DNA of 64,000 nt from Mesorhabditis belari (taxonomy: Eukaryota; Nematoda; Chromadorea; Rhabditida; Rhabditidae). The translations under genes were made by a program, and so were the position numbers. The DNA lies in NCBI GenBank assembly GCA_958450365.1, contig CAUEEP010000895.1:62001-126000 (forward strand). Reading direction: 5' to 3'. The notes below the pieces were generated by a model. It was not told where the DNA came from. It saw only the letters and a program-made list of their open reading frames with translations, and ran no database searches. Below are positions 53,268-63,700 of this stretch, one piece after another. Every line of letters begins with the position of its first letter. Position 1 is the first letter of the stretch.

Positions 53268-53690
53268 GAATGCGGCCAATCGATTCCCCGTCCTCGAAAA
53301 CCCCCGGATACAAGTTTTTTAGCTTTAAATCTCAACTGGGAGCCATTTACAAAGCAAAGGAAAAATCAATGTGTAAAGTGGCTGGCGTTCTTTGTCCGCG
53401 CGCACAATCGCTCGCTATCTGGCAAACCGGCCTGGCTTAAGATGCTTGCCTTTTTGAAATAGTAAAGGGAATGGAGAGCTTGGAAAGAGCTGAGGGAGCT
53501 AGGACGTGGTGATCCATCCAATCCAGATGCCAGAAAGGGTGCGTTTCTCGTGGAGCACAAAGTACACTCCGGATGGCTAGTGTCTGAGCGCATTTTGCTG
53601 TACAACCCACCACAGTAACTCTACGGCACTACAGTAAGCCATTCAATACGCTAGAAGGAGTGTGTTTAGAAGTTTTTGGGCAGAAAATGT
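53268..53690 (+). repeat. dispersed repeat, copy 7, long form
   Basis: GCGGCCAATCGATTCCCCGT, TTTTTAGCTTTAAATCTCAA, TTCTTTGTCCGCGCGCACAA, GATGCCAGAAAGGGTGCGTT, then CACTACAGTAAGCCATTC. Same order and spacing as 48795-49210. Confidence 0.8.
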
Positions 53691-53812
53691 TCTTTGTGCG
53701 GGCGCACAATCGCTTGACATCTGGCAAACGGCTCTGGCATAAGGTGATTCACTTTTCGGCTTTAACAAGTAGTTTTTTTGTGGAATTTCATAAGTCAATC
53801 AAGACGTATTTT
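53691..53812 (+). repeat. dispersed repeat core, copy 8
   Basis: Near-copy of 52735-52850, directly after the long form. It ends at CAATCAAGACGTA. Confidence 0.75.
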
Positions 53813-54535
53813 GTATGATTCGATAGCCTGGAGTATCTTCTTTAAAACTATATTAAAATTAACATTAAATCTAATCTTTAGACATCTTAAAGTAGATGAA
53901 ACGTAATATTTAAAAGAATATCGAAAAAAAAGCTCATATTTTCGCCTAACAGTGTTCGTTTTCAATTCGGCGGTACTACAAAGGCAATCTTTTTTTCACA
54001 ACCAAATTTCATTTCACTTAGCCTTTTTTTTTTCTTCGGTCTTCCCAGCTTGAGATCTGAGAAATGAGGAAAAAAAAGAAGGAAATAGCAAAAAAAAAAA
54101 AGTGCATGAAAAAGTAAGGCCGAAAGGTGTTGGGAAGGCATCCCGCCGAGAGTTCACACAATTTGAATTGGAGAAGAATTTCGAGGAGACTGCGAATGCA
54201 TCAAATTGAATTGGGGAAAATGAAATGTGCATTGCCAGTTCCAAGGGTTCATTGCCACTCTGGGATCAGAAATGCAGAATTTACTTGTAACTAATAGCTA
54301 AGTAATGGCTGCCGCAAGTCGGCCAACGGTCGGCCAACTAAAACAGGATAAATGTAAATTCCTCGGCCCCTTTCTCATGTTTCAAGTTTTGTAAAGGAAC
54401 GGAAAAAGGGTATGTTTTTATTAGGTTTATATTCATTTATTCAAGCTTAAATCGATTCAAAACCATATGAAAATTGTTGTAGAACATAATGAAGTTTAAA
54501 GATCAAAGATCAAAGATGCAAAAACGTGCAAAAAC
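53813..54535. other. unassigned sequence
   Basis: The 76-aa minus frame at 54014-54244 has no motif and no splice context. Nothing else seen. Confidence 0.4.
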
Positions 54536-54775
54536 ACGTACTGGGCGTACAGTCGTGGCCACCATAAAGGCCACCAAACCTGATTCAAATCCAATTCAAA
54601 GTCAATTTGCATATGAACTTCAAGCCAGTCTATTTTAACGCGTACTGGGCGTACAGTCGTGTACTCGTTAATTGTTTTTGCTTGATAACTTTGTGTAAAT
54701 TCAAAGATAAACTAAGAGAATATACTCATTCGATAGCCCTAAATCTCCTCTCGAAAACTAGTATTAAGTTATTGA
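54536..54775. repeat. CGTACTGGGCGTACAGTCGTG pair and a dispersed repeat
   Basis: ACTGGGCGTACAGTCGTG occurs at 54540 and 54643. 54685-54775 (TGATAACTTTGTGTAAATTC, ATTCGATAGCCCTAAATC) matches 22735-22820. Confidence 0.6.
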
Positions 54776-54800
54776 GAAAGTTTTTAAAAGCAAAAAATCT

Positions 54801-54872
54801 TCCCCCGGCCGGGAATTGAACCTGGGTCTCGCATGTGACAGACGCGGATACTAACCACTATACTACCGAGGA
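54801..54872 (-). tRNA. tRNA-Asp (GUC)
   Basis: 72 nt on the minus strand. The acceptor TCCTCGG pairs with CCGGGGG using two wobbles, the D arm is TAGTATAGTGGTTAGTA, and the anticodon arm CGCGT-CTGTCAC-ATGCG gives GUC. The T arm CCAGG/CCCGG has one A-C mismatch. The discriminator base is A, whereas tRNA-Asp normally has G73. A T run follows within ten bases, a pol III terminator. Close to the standard eukaryotic tRNA-Asp; the A73 and T-stem mismatch may make it weak. Confidence 0.8.
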
Positions 54873-55010
54873 AGATGATAGCGATGATAAAAGTCGACTT
54901 ATGAAGGTTCAAATGAAACTCAGTTCAAAGGAAAATCGTGCTAGGCTAGATTTTCCAAATTACTCCAAATTACAAGTTAACTCCCTCTGAGGTAACGGTG
55001 ATCTGGTGCC

Positions 55011-55080
55011 TCGTAGTGTAATGGTTAGCACAGTTGCTCGGTAAGCGAAAGGACTGGGATCCGAGTCCCGGTGCGTTACT
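55011..55080 (+). pseudogene. tRNA pseudogene
   Basis: A good D arm (TAGTGTAATGGTTAGCAC) and an anticodon stem with four pairs, but C at position 33 and a T arm disturbed by an extra base (GGGATCCGAGTCCC). The acceptor arms do not pair. Lies between two tRNA-Asp genes, on the other strand. Confidence 0.55.
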
Positions 55081-55147
55081 TTTGATCAGCCTTCCTTTCT
55101 TATGATTTGAAAAGAAAAACTTGTTAAAAGTAAACAAGCAAAATATT

Positions 55148-55219
55148 CCCCCCGGCTGGGAATTGAACCCGGGTCTCGCATGTGACAGACGCGGATACTA
55201 ACCACTATACTACCGAGGA
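55148..55219 (-). tRNA. tRNA-Asp (GUC), second copy
   Basis: The same acceptor, D and anticodon arms as the copy at 54801. The T arm is CCGGG-TTCAATT-CCCAG with one mismatch, and the discriminator is G, as expected for Asp. A TTTT terminator follows closely. This is the better of the two copies; anticodon GUC. Confidence 0.85.
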
Positions 55220-55379
55220 AGCTGACGGCGGTGATAAAAGTCGACTCATAAAGGATTCAAGTCGATTCAAAGGCCTTTCTTTGGGACTTTTCCTTTTCTT
55301 ATCTTCTTTATCAATTTATCTAATTTGATTCAACAACCTTTACTTTTCAAAATTGTTAAAATTAAAAATACAAACGGTT

Positions 55380-55451
55380 GTACTCGGCAGGGAGTCGAAC
55401 CCGGGTCTAACACGCGACAGAGGCGGATACTAACTACTATACTACCGTTTA
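55380..55451 (-). pseudogene. tRNA-Asp pseudogene
   Basis: It keeps TAGTATAGTAGTTAGTATCC and a CTGTCGC anticodon loop (GUC), with a B box GGGTTCGACTCCC. The acceptor (TAAACGG/CCGAGTA) has two mismatches and the anticodon stem barely pairs. A decayed third copy of the cluster. Confidence 0.7.
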
Positions 55452-55825
55452 ATCTTCGTCCACTGCTAGAAGTCGACTCATAAAGGCATTATGATACTCA
55501 TTATGTGTTTTGCGACAAAATTCGAATCATTTCTTGAGAGTTTAAGACCGGAAAGTAGTGCAAATTTTGTAAGCCACAGTACTCTTTTGAATCCTGTTGA
55601 ATTATTCATTTAAATACAATGACTCATCGAATGCGGTGGAAACACTGGGGTACTGTAGGTTAAGTAGAAAAAACTAGTTTACATAGTTTACTGTAGCCAG
55701 TTACGCTTTAAGACGCATGAATCCAAGTTGAAAAAGCTTCAGGTTCCTTACATTGCTACTTTATGCTCTAGTTTCAAGCTTAACTTAGGAGACAACAGAC
55801 AATTTTCTTTCGAACAATTGAAGTT
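55452..55825. other. unassigned sequence
   Basis: No gene or array seen. Confidence 0.4.
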
Positions 55826-55829
55826 CAAT

Positions 55830-56085
55830 TTAAGCTGAATTTAAGCTCAATTGAAGGCAAATTTAAGCTCAATTTAAGCTCAATTGAAGGCAAATTTAAG
55901 CTCAATTTAAGCTCAATCGAAGCTCAATTGAAGCTGAATTTAAGTTCAATTGAAGCTCAATCGAAGTTCAATCGAAGTTCAATTCAAGCTCAATTCAAGC
56001 TGAATTCAAGCTCAATTTAAGTTCAATTCAGGCTCAATTCAAGCTCAATTTAACCTCAATTTAACCTCAATTGAGCAGTTTACTT
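55830..56085. repeat. AAGCTCAATTTAAGCTGAATT array
   Basis: 10-12-bp units of AAGCTCAATT with T/G/C changes, about 22 copies. Confidence 0.85.
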
Positions 56086-56520
56086 GTGAATCTCCCGATT
56101 TACCCTATACTTTTTCAAATCTAGGGTTACGGTAGCACTCGAGGGTGTCGAGTGATAGTCGTAAAATCGGAGGTGGAATAATGACGCGTGTCGAAAGTAG
56201 AAAAAAAAAGAAAAGAAAAGAAAAAGAAAAAGAGGATCGTTTTTGCTTAACTATAACCTAAAAACGATGAGACACTTATGAATTCTTTCATTCAAATAGA
56301 ATAGGAATGAGAAATGAAAAGGAGAAACACTTGAGATGAGGAAAAGAGAAGAAAAGAGAGCAGAATTTAACGATCAGCACCTCGATTTACGTGGCGCCAA
56401 CAACGGATGGTTGAGTGGAAAGGGGAAGGGGATTTATATGGAAATTGTTCACATTTAAGTTAACTAGATGTTTTGAGGGAATTCTTTAACCAAAGAGATT
56501 GTTGAAGATTGGCTTGGATC
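56086..56520. other. unassigned sequence
   Basis: A short AAAAGAAAAG run at 56205-56230. No gene. Confidence 0.4.
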
Positions 56521-56529
56521 ATTGGTAAT

Positions 56530-56767
56530 CGTACTATTAGGATCTATTATTAGGAGCTATTAGGATCGTACTATTGAGATCGTACTATTAGGATCTATTA
56601 TTAGGATCGTACTATTAGGATCGTACTATTAGGATCTATTATTAGGATCTATTAGGATCGTACTATTAGGATCTATTATTAGGATCTATTAGGATCGTAC
56701 TATTAGGATCGTACTATTAGGATCTATTATTAGGATCTATTAGGATCGTACTATTGAGATCGTACTA
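56530..56767. repeat. GATCGTACTATTAG/GATCTATTATTAG array
   Basis: 13-14-bp units in alternating order, about 17 copies. A MITE fragment begins in its last TA. Confidence 0.88.
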
Positions 56768-56890
56768 TTAGGTAAATGCATAAGAAGGGCGAATCATTTT
56801 CATAAATTTCTAACGATAGAAATCTAATATCGATGAATGTTATAAACTATTTGAAAGTTGTAAATCTCCTCCAAAAAGTAGGCTAAAGCG
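56768..56890. mobile_element. truncated MITE (2.6-kb family)
   Basis: Starts TTAGGTAAATGCATAAGAA at a TA within the tandem array and follows the left half of the element at 2615-2941 up to GTAAATCTCCTC, then is lost. Confidence 0.7.
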
Positions 56891-57380
56891 CAACAGGGTT
56901 ATTCTTTAGAAAAGGAGTAATGAGATCGGTATTTAGGAAAAGGAAAGGCTTTAGAAAACTATCAAGAAAGTACTATAAGAAGATAAACTGGATATTTTGA
57001 AGTTATTCAAAAGATTTACTTACAATTAGGTAAACAGTTATCATTACCGTACTGTCTAACAATATTTGAATATATGTCATTGTCATTGTCAACAGCACTG
57101 TCATTTCTAACACTCAAGTCTTGTCCCTACAATAGTAGATGAAAGATTTAAGCGTGCTTTTGCCCAAGAACTTTCAAGATATTCAGATTTTTTGATTGAG
57201 TACTTTGCGGTCCGAGATACTGCAGTGAAATAGAGCATTTGACTTTCAATACAAGCCAACAGTGAAATTACACAGTGCTATATCTTAAAACTTGAAACAA
57301 ACAGAATATAATTTATTCACACAAATGTGGTACAAACAATACAGAAGCCCTAAATTTAAAAAAACCATAAAAAAGAACCA
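56891..57380. other. unassigned sequence
   Basis: No gene or array seen. Confidence 0.4.
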
Positions 57381-57383
57381 ATG

Positions 57384-57458
57384 AGGTAGCCACCGGGATT
57401 GAACCCGTAACCTCCCGACTCAGATACAAGACCCTTAGCCAGTTGGCCATGCCGGGAC
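57384..57458 (-). other. tRNA-like remnant
   Basis: Minus strand ATGGCCAACTGGCTAAGG (A box) and ACGGGTTCAATCCCGGT (T arm, B box). The middle, TCTTGTATCTGAGTCGGGAGGT, is similar to the tRNA-like head at 63.5 kb (TCTTTTATCTTAATCGGAAGGT). They probably share an origin. The acceptor ends do not pair. Confidence 0.5.
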
Positions 57459-58315
57459 ATTGATGTCTTAGTAAAAGACCGGATTAAGACAATTGCAAGA
57501 GCAATTTCCCTTGAGTAGGGTTGAATTTAGTTCAGTCAAAAACCGACTTCTGCGTGAACTAACTTTCCCGCATGTTTGGCCAAACTGATTTCTAGCTTTG
57601 GCTCAGCTCTGAGCCTGATTAAAGCATCGCTGAGCTAGCTGAATAGCTAGAATAGCTAGTGTAGATTGCAGCAAGTTTACTGTACCCAAAAATCTCGATT
57701 CTTTTTTTTTTCCAGAACACGTGTGTCCCATCAAACACATTAGGGAAATCGAGCGCGAGTGAGTTGGGGGCAAAAACAAGTCCACAAAAAAGTCCACAAA
57801 AAAACTGCTCCACTAAAAAAAGTTAGGCAATAGTACTAAAGCCCATAAAACAAGATTTCCACAAAAACAAATATTCCTTCTGGAAATGACCTTCGAGATT
57901 TGAATTGAATCAAATGAATCGAATGGAAAGAGACCGGAAATCCCTTTTTTTGACTTTTGAAAGTGGGAATGGTAAAAGTTTTAGTCAAAGAAATGAGGGA
58001 TCGGTTTTTTTATATATTTATAGAAGTTTAGCAACTTATGAAGCATCAAAAATTTCAAGATCTAGACTAATTCATCTTCTCAAGAATTATCTTTTGATTT
58101 GATAGCTATTTTTTGCTGTCGGCATGCTAGCTTTTTGAAAACAAATGAATGAGCCTTCACTGGCTTACAGGGGTAATCTTCTAGCCAATTTCTAGATAGA
58201 TCAGGCCGAAGCCAGAGCTAGAATCTGTCCTAGTGTGGCTTGATTTGATCCGTGCTTTGATCTGAACGGATTCTAACGTAACCAGATTCTAATCTAGAAA
58301 TCCAATTCTCCAAGT
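57459..58315. other. unassigned sequence
   Basis: No gene or array seen; overlapping 64-65-aa frames have no features. Confidence 0.4.
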
Positions 58316-58321
58316 AAATGT

Positions 58322-58565
58322 TGGGCTGGTCTGGCTGGACTGGACTGACTGAACTGGACTGACTGGACTGAACTGGCCTGGCTGGACTGGCTTGGCTGGA
58401 CTGGACTGGCTTGGCTGGACTGGCTTGGCTGGACTGGCTGGACTGGCTTGGCCGGACTGGCTGGACTGGCCTGGCTGGACTGGACTGGACGGACCGGCTT
58501 GGCTGGACTGGCCTGGCTAGACTGGTCCGACTAGACTGGCCTCCCTGGACTGGCCTGGCTTGACC
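58322..58565. repeat. GGACTGGCTTGGCTGGACTGG array
   Basis: 5-bp CTGGA/CTTGG/CTGGC units. Diverged. Confidence 0.85.
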
Positions 58566-59430
58566 TGGGCCTTTGGGTCATTTTCTAAGCCAAGCAAAGC
58601 AACTTATGAAACGTAGAAAATTTCAAAGTCTATCTCTGTCTCTTGGCAATGGACTGGTGTCAATGGAAGCTTAGAGGTCCTAGCCCAGGCCGAATTCGTA
58701 TCCCACTTAACTAACTAGATATCAAGGCCAGTGTGTACAAAAATGTGGCCCGGATCTGGCTCTGGTTTAACCAAGATCTGGTAAAGTTGATCCGGTAAAG
58801 CTAAAACTAAAGAAACTGACACTGAAAATGAGACTGGTTAGTCTCAACATGATCAGACCAAGGAAATCACCAGCTAAACTAGCTAATTTAGCTAAACTCC
58901 AGCTAAATTTAACAGGTCGTTTCAAATTTATAGAAAAAACTGAATCAAAAGGAGTTAAGTAAGTTTAAAAATCGATGAGTATTTATTAAAAAAATGGCAA
59001 TCACAATTGAAAAATCTCTTAAAAAAAAATGATGTCCAATTTTGTTTGAATAACTCCAAAAAAAAAAAAAAACGGTGGCAAATAGGCGAACAATCAACCA
59101 GAAATTTCAGAAAAAAAAAATGAAAGGAGAACAAAAGTGAAAACAAAATTCTTTATGCAAATGTTTCGATGTTTTGCCAAAAAAAATGCCGATGAGCTTA
59201 AAATTTGCCGTTGAAAGCCGGGGAAAAGCGAAAAAAAAAAAAAAAAAAAAACGGTGATCAAAGTGATCAAATCTGCATATTTTTGATGTTCTTTTTGCTT
59301 GATAATCGAAAAATTTTAGCAAAATTTCCTCAGTGATCATTTGAAGGCTGAAAACTTGTTGACTAGACTCATTTTCTAGTTGAAGTTCTAGTTGAATGTT
59401 TATTTGGAAAATTTGGGTAATTCGATCGAT
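58566..59430. other. unassigned sequence
   Basis: AT-rich with A and T runs. No gene. Confidence 0.4.
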
Positions 59431-59432
59431 TG

Positions 59433-59540
59433 TGTGTTCTTTCCCTGTCGCTCATAGGAAAAAGCAGTGTCTGGCACACTGCCCGGATAGAACCCGCTAG
59501 AAACGCACTCCCGGCGGTTTAATTACCCAAGTTTCGTGTG
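59433..59540 (+). repeat. SL1-leader-bearing repeat, copy 3
   Basis: TTCTTTCCCTGTCGCTCATA, GGAAAAAGCAGTGTCTGG, CACACTGCCCGGAT, GAAACGCACTCCCGGC, then GGTTTAATTACCCAAGTTT at 59516-59534, identical to the first 19 nt of SL1. The same layout as the two copies at 51.4-51.6 kb, 8 kb away. After the leader the copies differ completely. Confidence 0.78.
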
Positions 59541-59709
59541 TGGTGAGGTGCGGAAGTAATTGTGATAGTGCCAGGTTGCTCCAGTTTGAGCAAAGTTTGC
59601 CCTAATAAAGGAAAGTTTTGATAAATTGTGTGTTTTCAAGACATCTACCATTAAACCACACCGAGGCACGGTCTCACAAGAAATCATAAAGATCAAAGTA
59701 TAAATATAT

Positions 59710-60045
59710 TTCTTACAGTTACTTTCCATTACAGTTACAGTTTAATTCCAGTTACAGTTTAATTCCAGTTACAGTTCAATTCCAGTTACAGTTTGATTCT
59801 AGTTACAGTTCAATTCCAGTTACAGTTTAATTCCAGTTACAGTTTGATTCCAGTTACAGTTTGATTCTAGTTACAGTTCAATTCCAGTTACAGTTCAATT
59901 CCAGTTACAGTTTGATTCTAGTTACAGTTCAATTCCAGTTACAGTTTAATTCCAGTCACAGTTTGATTCTAGTTACAGTTCAATTCCAGTTATAGTTCAA
60001 TCACATTTACATCTCAATCACATTTACATTTCAATGACATTTACA
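59710..60045. repeat. 17-bp minisatellite (GTTACAGTTTAATTCCA)
   Basis: About 17 units with TTCAATTCCA, TTTGATTCTA and TTTAATTCCA variants, decaying at the right end. Confidence 0.92.
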
Positions 60046-61136
60046 ATAACTGCATTCAATAAACTCATCGAAAACATAATGAGCGGCAATTAAGAGAAAA
60101 ACCAACATTTTAAAGTCATAAAGAATCGTTTCTTTTTATTAAAATTGTACGCAAAATTGGAATCAAATAGCTGAATTTAACCAAAATCCCGATTTGATTC
60201 TTTCACTTTTAAAAAAAGAAACTATTCTTTATGACTTTATGACTTTATGATTCATTGCAATCAAATGGTCAGTGAACTCTTCAAAAAATAAAGAAAAAAA
60301 AAGAAATGACCGTTTGTTCGTTTTTGCTCTCTTTTCCCCAACTCTTTCGTATCACCCAAAAAGTTGTGAAAAGAAAATTTTGGCGTAAACAAAGCCCCCA
60401 AAAATCACTGATTTTCTTTCCCAAATGACACGTTCACATTTTGTGATCATGAAACGTTTAGTTCAACTATTTGATTACTTTTTCTTATATCAACTAATGC
60501 TTTTTCTAAAATGCATTTATTTAAATTTAAAAGGCATTTAAAAGGCATTTAAAAGGCATTTAAAAGGCATTTAAAAGCTTTTCTGAAATGCAATAAAATG
60601 CACTAAAAGGCATTTATTTTAGTAAAAAACTACCGTTAAATCTATTTGATTTATTCAAATTTTTCATTCGATTTAGCTCTTATTATCTTGATTACCTATT
60701 TGATCTATTCGATAAATCTTTTTCCCAACAATCTGTAAACACATTGCTCCTGACGCCTTGTAATATTTTCAGTTTTCTCTAGGATACTCTATCAATTTCT
60801 CTCCAATTTCCCAACAATCAATTATTTCACCGATGCTTTTGATTCTCCTTTTGATTCTCTAAGATCAAAATTTGAAGGAATCTAATAAAAACTGACGCTG
60901 AGATTATGATAATTTGTTGAAAATAAACCTCTTAAAAACCTCTTAAAAACCTCTTAAAAACCTCTTAGAAAACACATTGCTCCTGGCGCCTTGTAATATT
61001 TTCAGTTTTCTCTAGGATACTCCATCAATTTCTTTCCAATTTCCCAACAATAAATTACAAAAAATTATACAAATCTCAAGCTCGATTATCAATCAATAAA
61101 TATTTATAGTTTTATTACTTTTTAAAAAATAGACTG
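60046..61136. repeat. spacer with a 95-bp direct duplication and two tiny arrays
   Basis: 60735-60825 and 60968-61060 are direct repeats (ACATTGCTCCTG.CGCCTTG, TATTTTCAGTTTTCTCTAGG). AAAAGGCATTT (60525-60575) and AACCTCTTAAA (60928-60968) repeat four to five times. No gene. Confidence 0.7.
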
Positions 61137-61138
61137 TA

Positions 61139-61346
61139 TGTTCTCTAATAGTAGTGCAATTCGGCGAGCCGAGTTGATGACTATTTTACAGCTCCCAAGC
61201 TTTCACAGAAGCTCAACACTCAAATCCCCCGCAAGATCTCATCGTCAGCTACATTTTCCGACCCAACATCGATAGGTTCTGATAAGCGCTTCTCGAGATT
61301 TCAAGGAATTTAAGCAAAGCTGAGTGTGAACTACTATTAGAGAGAA
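61139..61346. mobile_element. 208-bp MITE, copy 3
   Basis: TCTCTAATAGTAGTGCAATT to CTACTATTAGAGAGAA, with TA at 61137-61138 and 61347-61348. Same length and over 90% alike by eye to copy 2. Confidence 0.8.
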
Positions 61347-61379
61347 TAGCTAAAAGGAGCTCAGAAATATGTATACCAA

Positions 61380-61500
61380 GTATTTCCTTCTATCTTTCTT
61401 TCTTTCTTTCCTTCTATCTTCTTTCTTTCTTTCCTTCTATCTATCTTTCTTTCTTTCTTCCATTCTTCCTTTCTTCCATTCTTCTTCCCCTTCTGCCTTT
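61380..61500. repeat. CTTT/TTCC pyrimidine tract
   Basis: About 120 bp of C/T simple repeat upstream of the small gene. Confidence 0.85.
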
Positions 61501-61530
61501 CCTTCTTTCTCTTGTCAGTTAAGGTACCAA

Positions 61531-61600
61531 AACAGCTGAGTGGTTAAAGCAAAAGAATTTTCGAAGAGGATTCAATTCCCTCTACTTTTTCTTGCCAATT
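61531..61600 (+). other. tRNA-like remnant
   Basis: AGCTGAGTGGTTAAAGC (A box) and AGGATTCAATTCCCTC (B box/T arm) at short spacing; related to the remnant at 625-700. Confidence 0.35.
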
Positions 61601-61621
61601 TCTTTACTTCTTTATTAAGAT

Positions 61622-62043
61622 ATGTCAAGTGATCAAGAGTTCTCGGATTGTGCCTCAACATCGATCCATTGGGACGATGAGAGAGATGTGGCTGAAGAAG
61701 GGGATCTCATTCCAGACTCAGCCTCGACAACATCGAGTTTTGGATCAACAGAGCAGGTGATTGAGTAGTTTTTATTGGTTGTCAAAGTTTCTAAAAAGAA
61801 TAGAAAACTGGGTAGGCAAAGTCTCGTGTCCCAGGGATGGGCAATGGATTGAATTCGATCCGGTAAATTGAATCTAGTTTTTCGAATTCAGATTGCCTAT
61901 CCCTGAACAAATATGTCAAGATTTTCATACTCATTTTTCAGGAGTTAAATCTCGCCTACGATCCTCCCTTCAATTCGTCGGATGAGCTTGATCGTTTGAG
62001 TCAATGTTTGACGAATAGTGAGGTGTGGAATGAGAAAGTTTGA
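61622..62043 (+). CDS. small two-exon candidate gene, function unknown
   Basis: Exon 1 is 61622-61756 (ATG at 61622, CAG|GTGATT donor) and exon 2 is 61942-62043 (TTTTTCAG acceptor, TGA stop), joining in phase 0 to give 78 residues. It is acidic, rich in Ser, Asp and Glu (SSDQEFSD, HWDDERD, SSDELDRLSQ), with no signal peptide or membrane segment and no family I recognise. Codon-like composition and clean splice sites favour a real gene. Upstream is only a pyrimidine tract and a tRNA-like piece. Exon 2 is copied twice downstream. Confidence 0.5.
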
Positions 62044-63700
62044 GAGCTTAAGGACTGCTGTAACAAGTGAACAGTTCTCTAGTTAACAGCAAGAACTATG
62101 GAAACGACAAACAAAACTACCTTTAGTGAATAGAATGACTAAAAGTCAATGGGTTGAGTTTTAAAACAGACTTTTCCAAAGGGGAAACCAGAAGTCAACT
62201 GGCTTTGTCATAAATGTCATAGAGAAGCAGAGGTGATCTTTTCTGAAGTAACATTTGATCTGATCAATAGCTAAGAGTCGCTTTAAACCAAAAACAATGA
62301 TACTTATACAAAATTGATTACTTTATAACCTTTTACAACTCTTTCCATTCCAATTTTTTTTCTTTCTTATGAAAAAAAAAAAACTTTCACTCAAAACCAC
62401 AAAAAGAAAAGGAGAACGATCCCCCTCAATTCGTCGGATGAGCTCGATCGTTTGAGTCAATGTTTGACGAATAGTGAAGTGTGGAATGAGAAAGTTTGAA
62501 AGCCAAAGTATTGCTGTAACAAGTGAACAGTTCTCTAGTTTGATTCTACGAAAAACCAGTTAAGATTGACGTCTGTTTTGTCATAAATGTCATAAAGAAG
62601 CAGAGAAGCTTTTCTCAACTAGCTTTTCATCTCATCAATAGCTAAGAGTCGCATTTGTTAAAACCAAAAACAATGATACTCATACAAAACTTGATTACTT
62701 TATAACCTTTCACAACTCTTTCCATTCCAATTTTCTTCTTTTTTATGAAAAAAAAACAAAATTTTTCACTCAAAAACTCACAAGAAAGAAAGAAAGAAAA
62801 AGTGTAAAGATACGATCCTCCCTTCACTTCGTCGGATGAGCTCGATCGTTTGAGTCAATGTTTCACGAATAGTGAGGTGCGGAATGAGAAAGTTTGTAAG
62901 CCAAAGTACTGCTGTAACAAGTGAACAATTCTCTAGTTTAATCCAGTCAATGAATCTATGGAAATCGACAAAAAAAAACTACTCTTTAGTGATATAGAAT
63001 GATCTAAAAGTCAATGGGTTGAGTTTTAAAACAGACTTTTCCGTAGGAGAAACCAGAAGTCAACTGGTTTATCATAAATGTCATAAAGAAGCAGAGAAGC
63101 TTTTCTCAACTAGCTTTTCATCTCATCAATAGCTAAGAGTCGCATTTGTTAAAACCAAAAACAATGATAAAAAATACCGACTGGGGCTACCAGTGGTGAA
63201 TTTATCGCATACACGAAATATATCAATCACAATACAATGACACACACAATACTAGGCTATATCTTAACTTAACCCACGTCATGACAGACGGCTCCCTAAC
63301 CCTAAGCTCAATGGGGAACTAAATAGCTTTTTTGGTGGTGAAGGGAAGATGACGATGAAGGAGTGGCGATGACTTTAAAGAACTGGGGCCACAACCACCA
63401 GACTGCCCTCCAGAAAACCTCTCAACCCGAAGGGAAAGGAAATCCGAAGGGGGTGACCATGTCGCATGTGGGGTTCGAACCCTCGACCTTCCGATTAAGA
63501 TAAAAGACACTTAACCAGTCAGCCACACGTGCATTGTATACGTGCATACTTATACAAAACTTGATTACTTTCTAACCTTTCACAACTCTTTCCATTCCGA
63601 TTTTCTTCTTTCTTATGCAAAAAAAAAACAAAACTTTTCACTCAAAAACTCACAAGAAAGAAAGAAAGAAAAAGTGAAAAGAAATGAATCGATTTGTGCA
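61965..63700 (+). repeat. tandem duplication of exon 2 plus about 390-bp flank
   Basis: Unit starts at about 61965, 62424 and 62815. Each carries TCGTCGGATGAGCT.GATCG, AGTCAATGTTT.ACGAATAG, GCTGTAACAAGTGAACA, AGCTAAGAGTCGC and ACAACTCTTTCCATTCC in order. In unit 2 the exon-like part has lost two bases near its start. In unit 3 the stop TGA is TGT, so the frame runs on to CCNK and a later TGA. Units 2 and 3 lack the upstream acceptor. Unit 3 is split by the insertion at 63170-63548. Confidence 0.8.
63170..63548 (-). mobile_element. 379-bp SINE-like insertion with tRNA-like head
   Basis: It interrupts ACAATGATA|CTTATACAAAA, which is continuous in the two sister units, and ATA is present at both edges. 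On the minus strand the element starts with a tRNA-like head: TGGCTGACTGGTTAAGTG (A box) and GAGGGTTCGAACCCCACA (B box), positions about 63535-63460. A body of about 290 bp follows without an open frame and ends in a short T run. This fits a SINE, though there is no A tail and the duplication is short. Confidence 0.65.
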
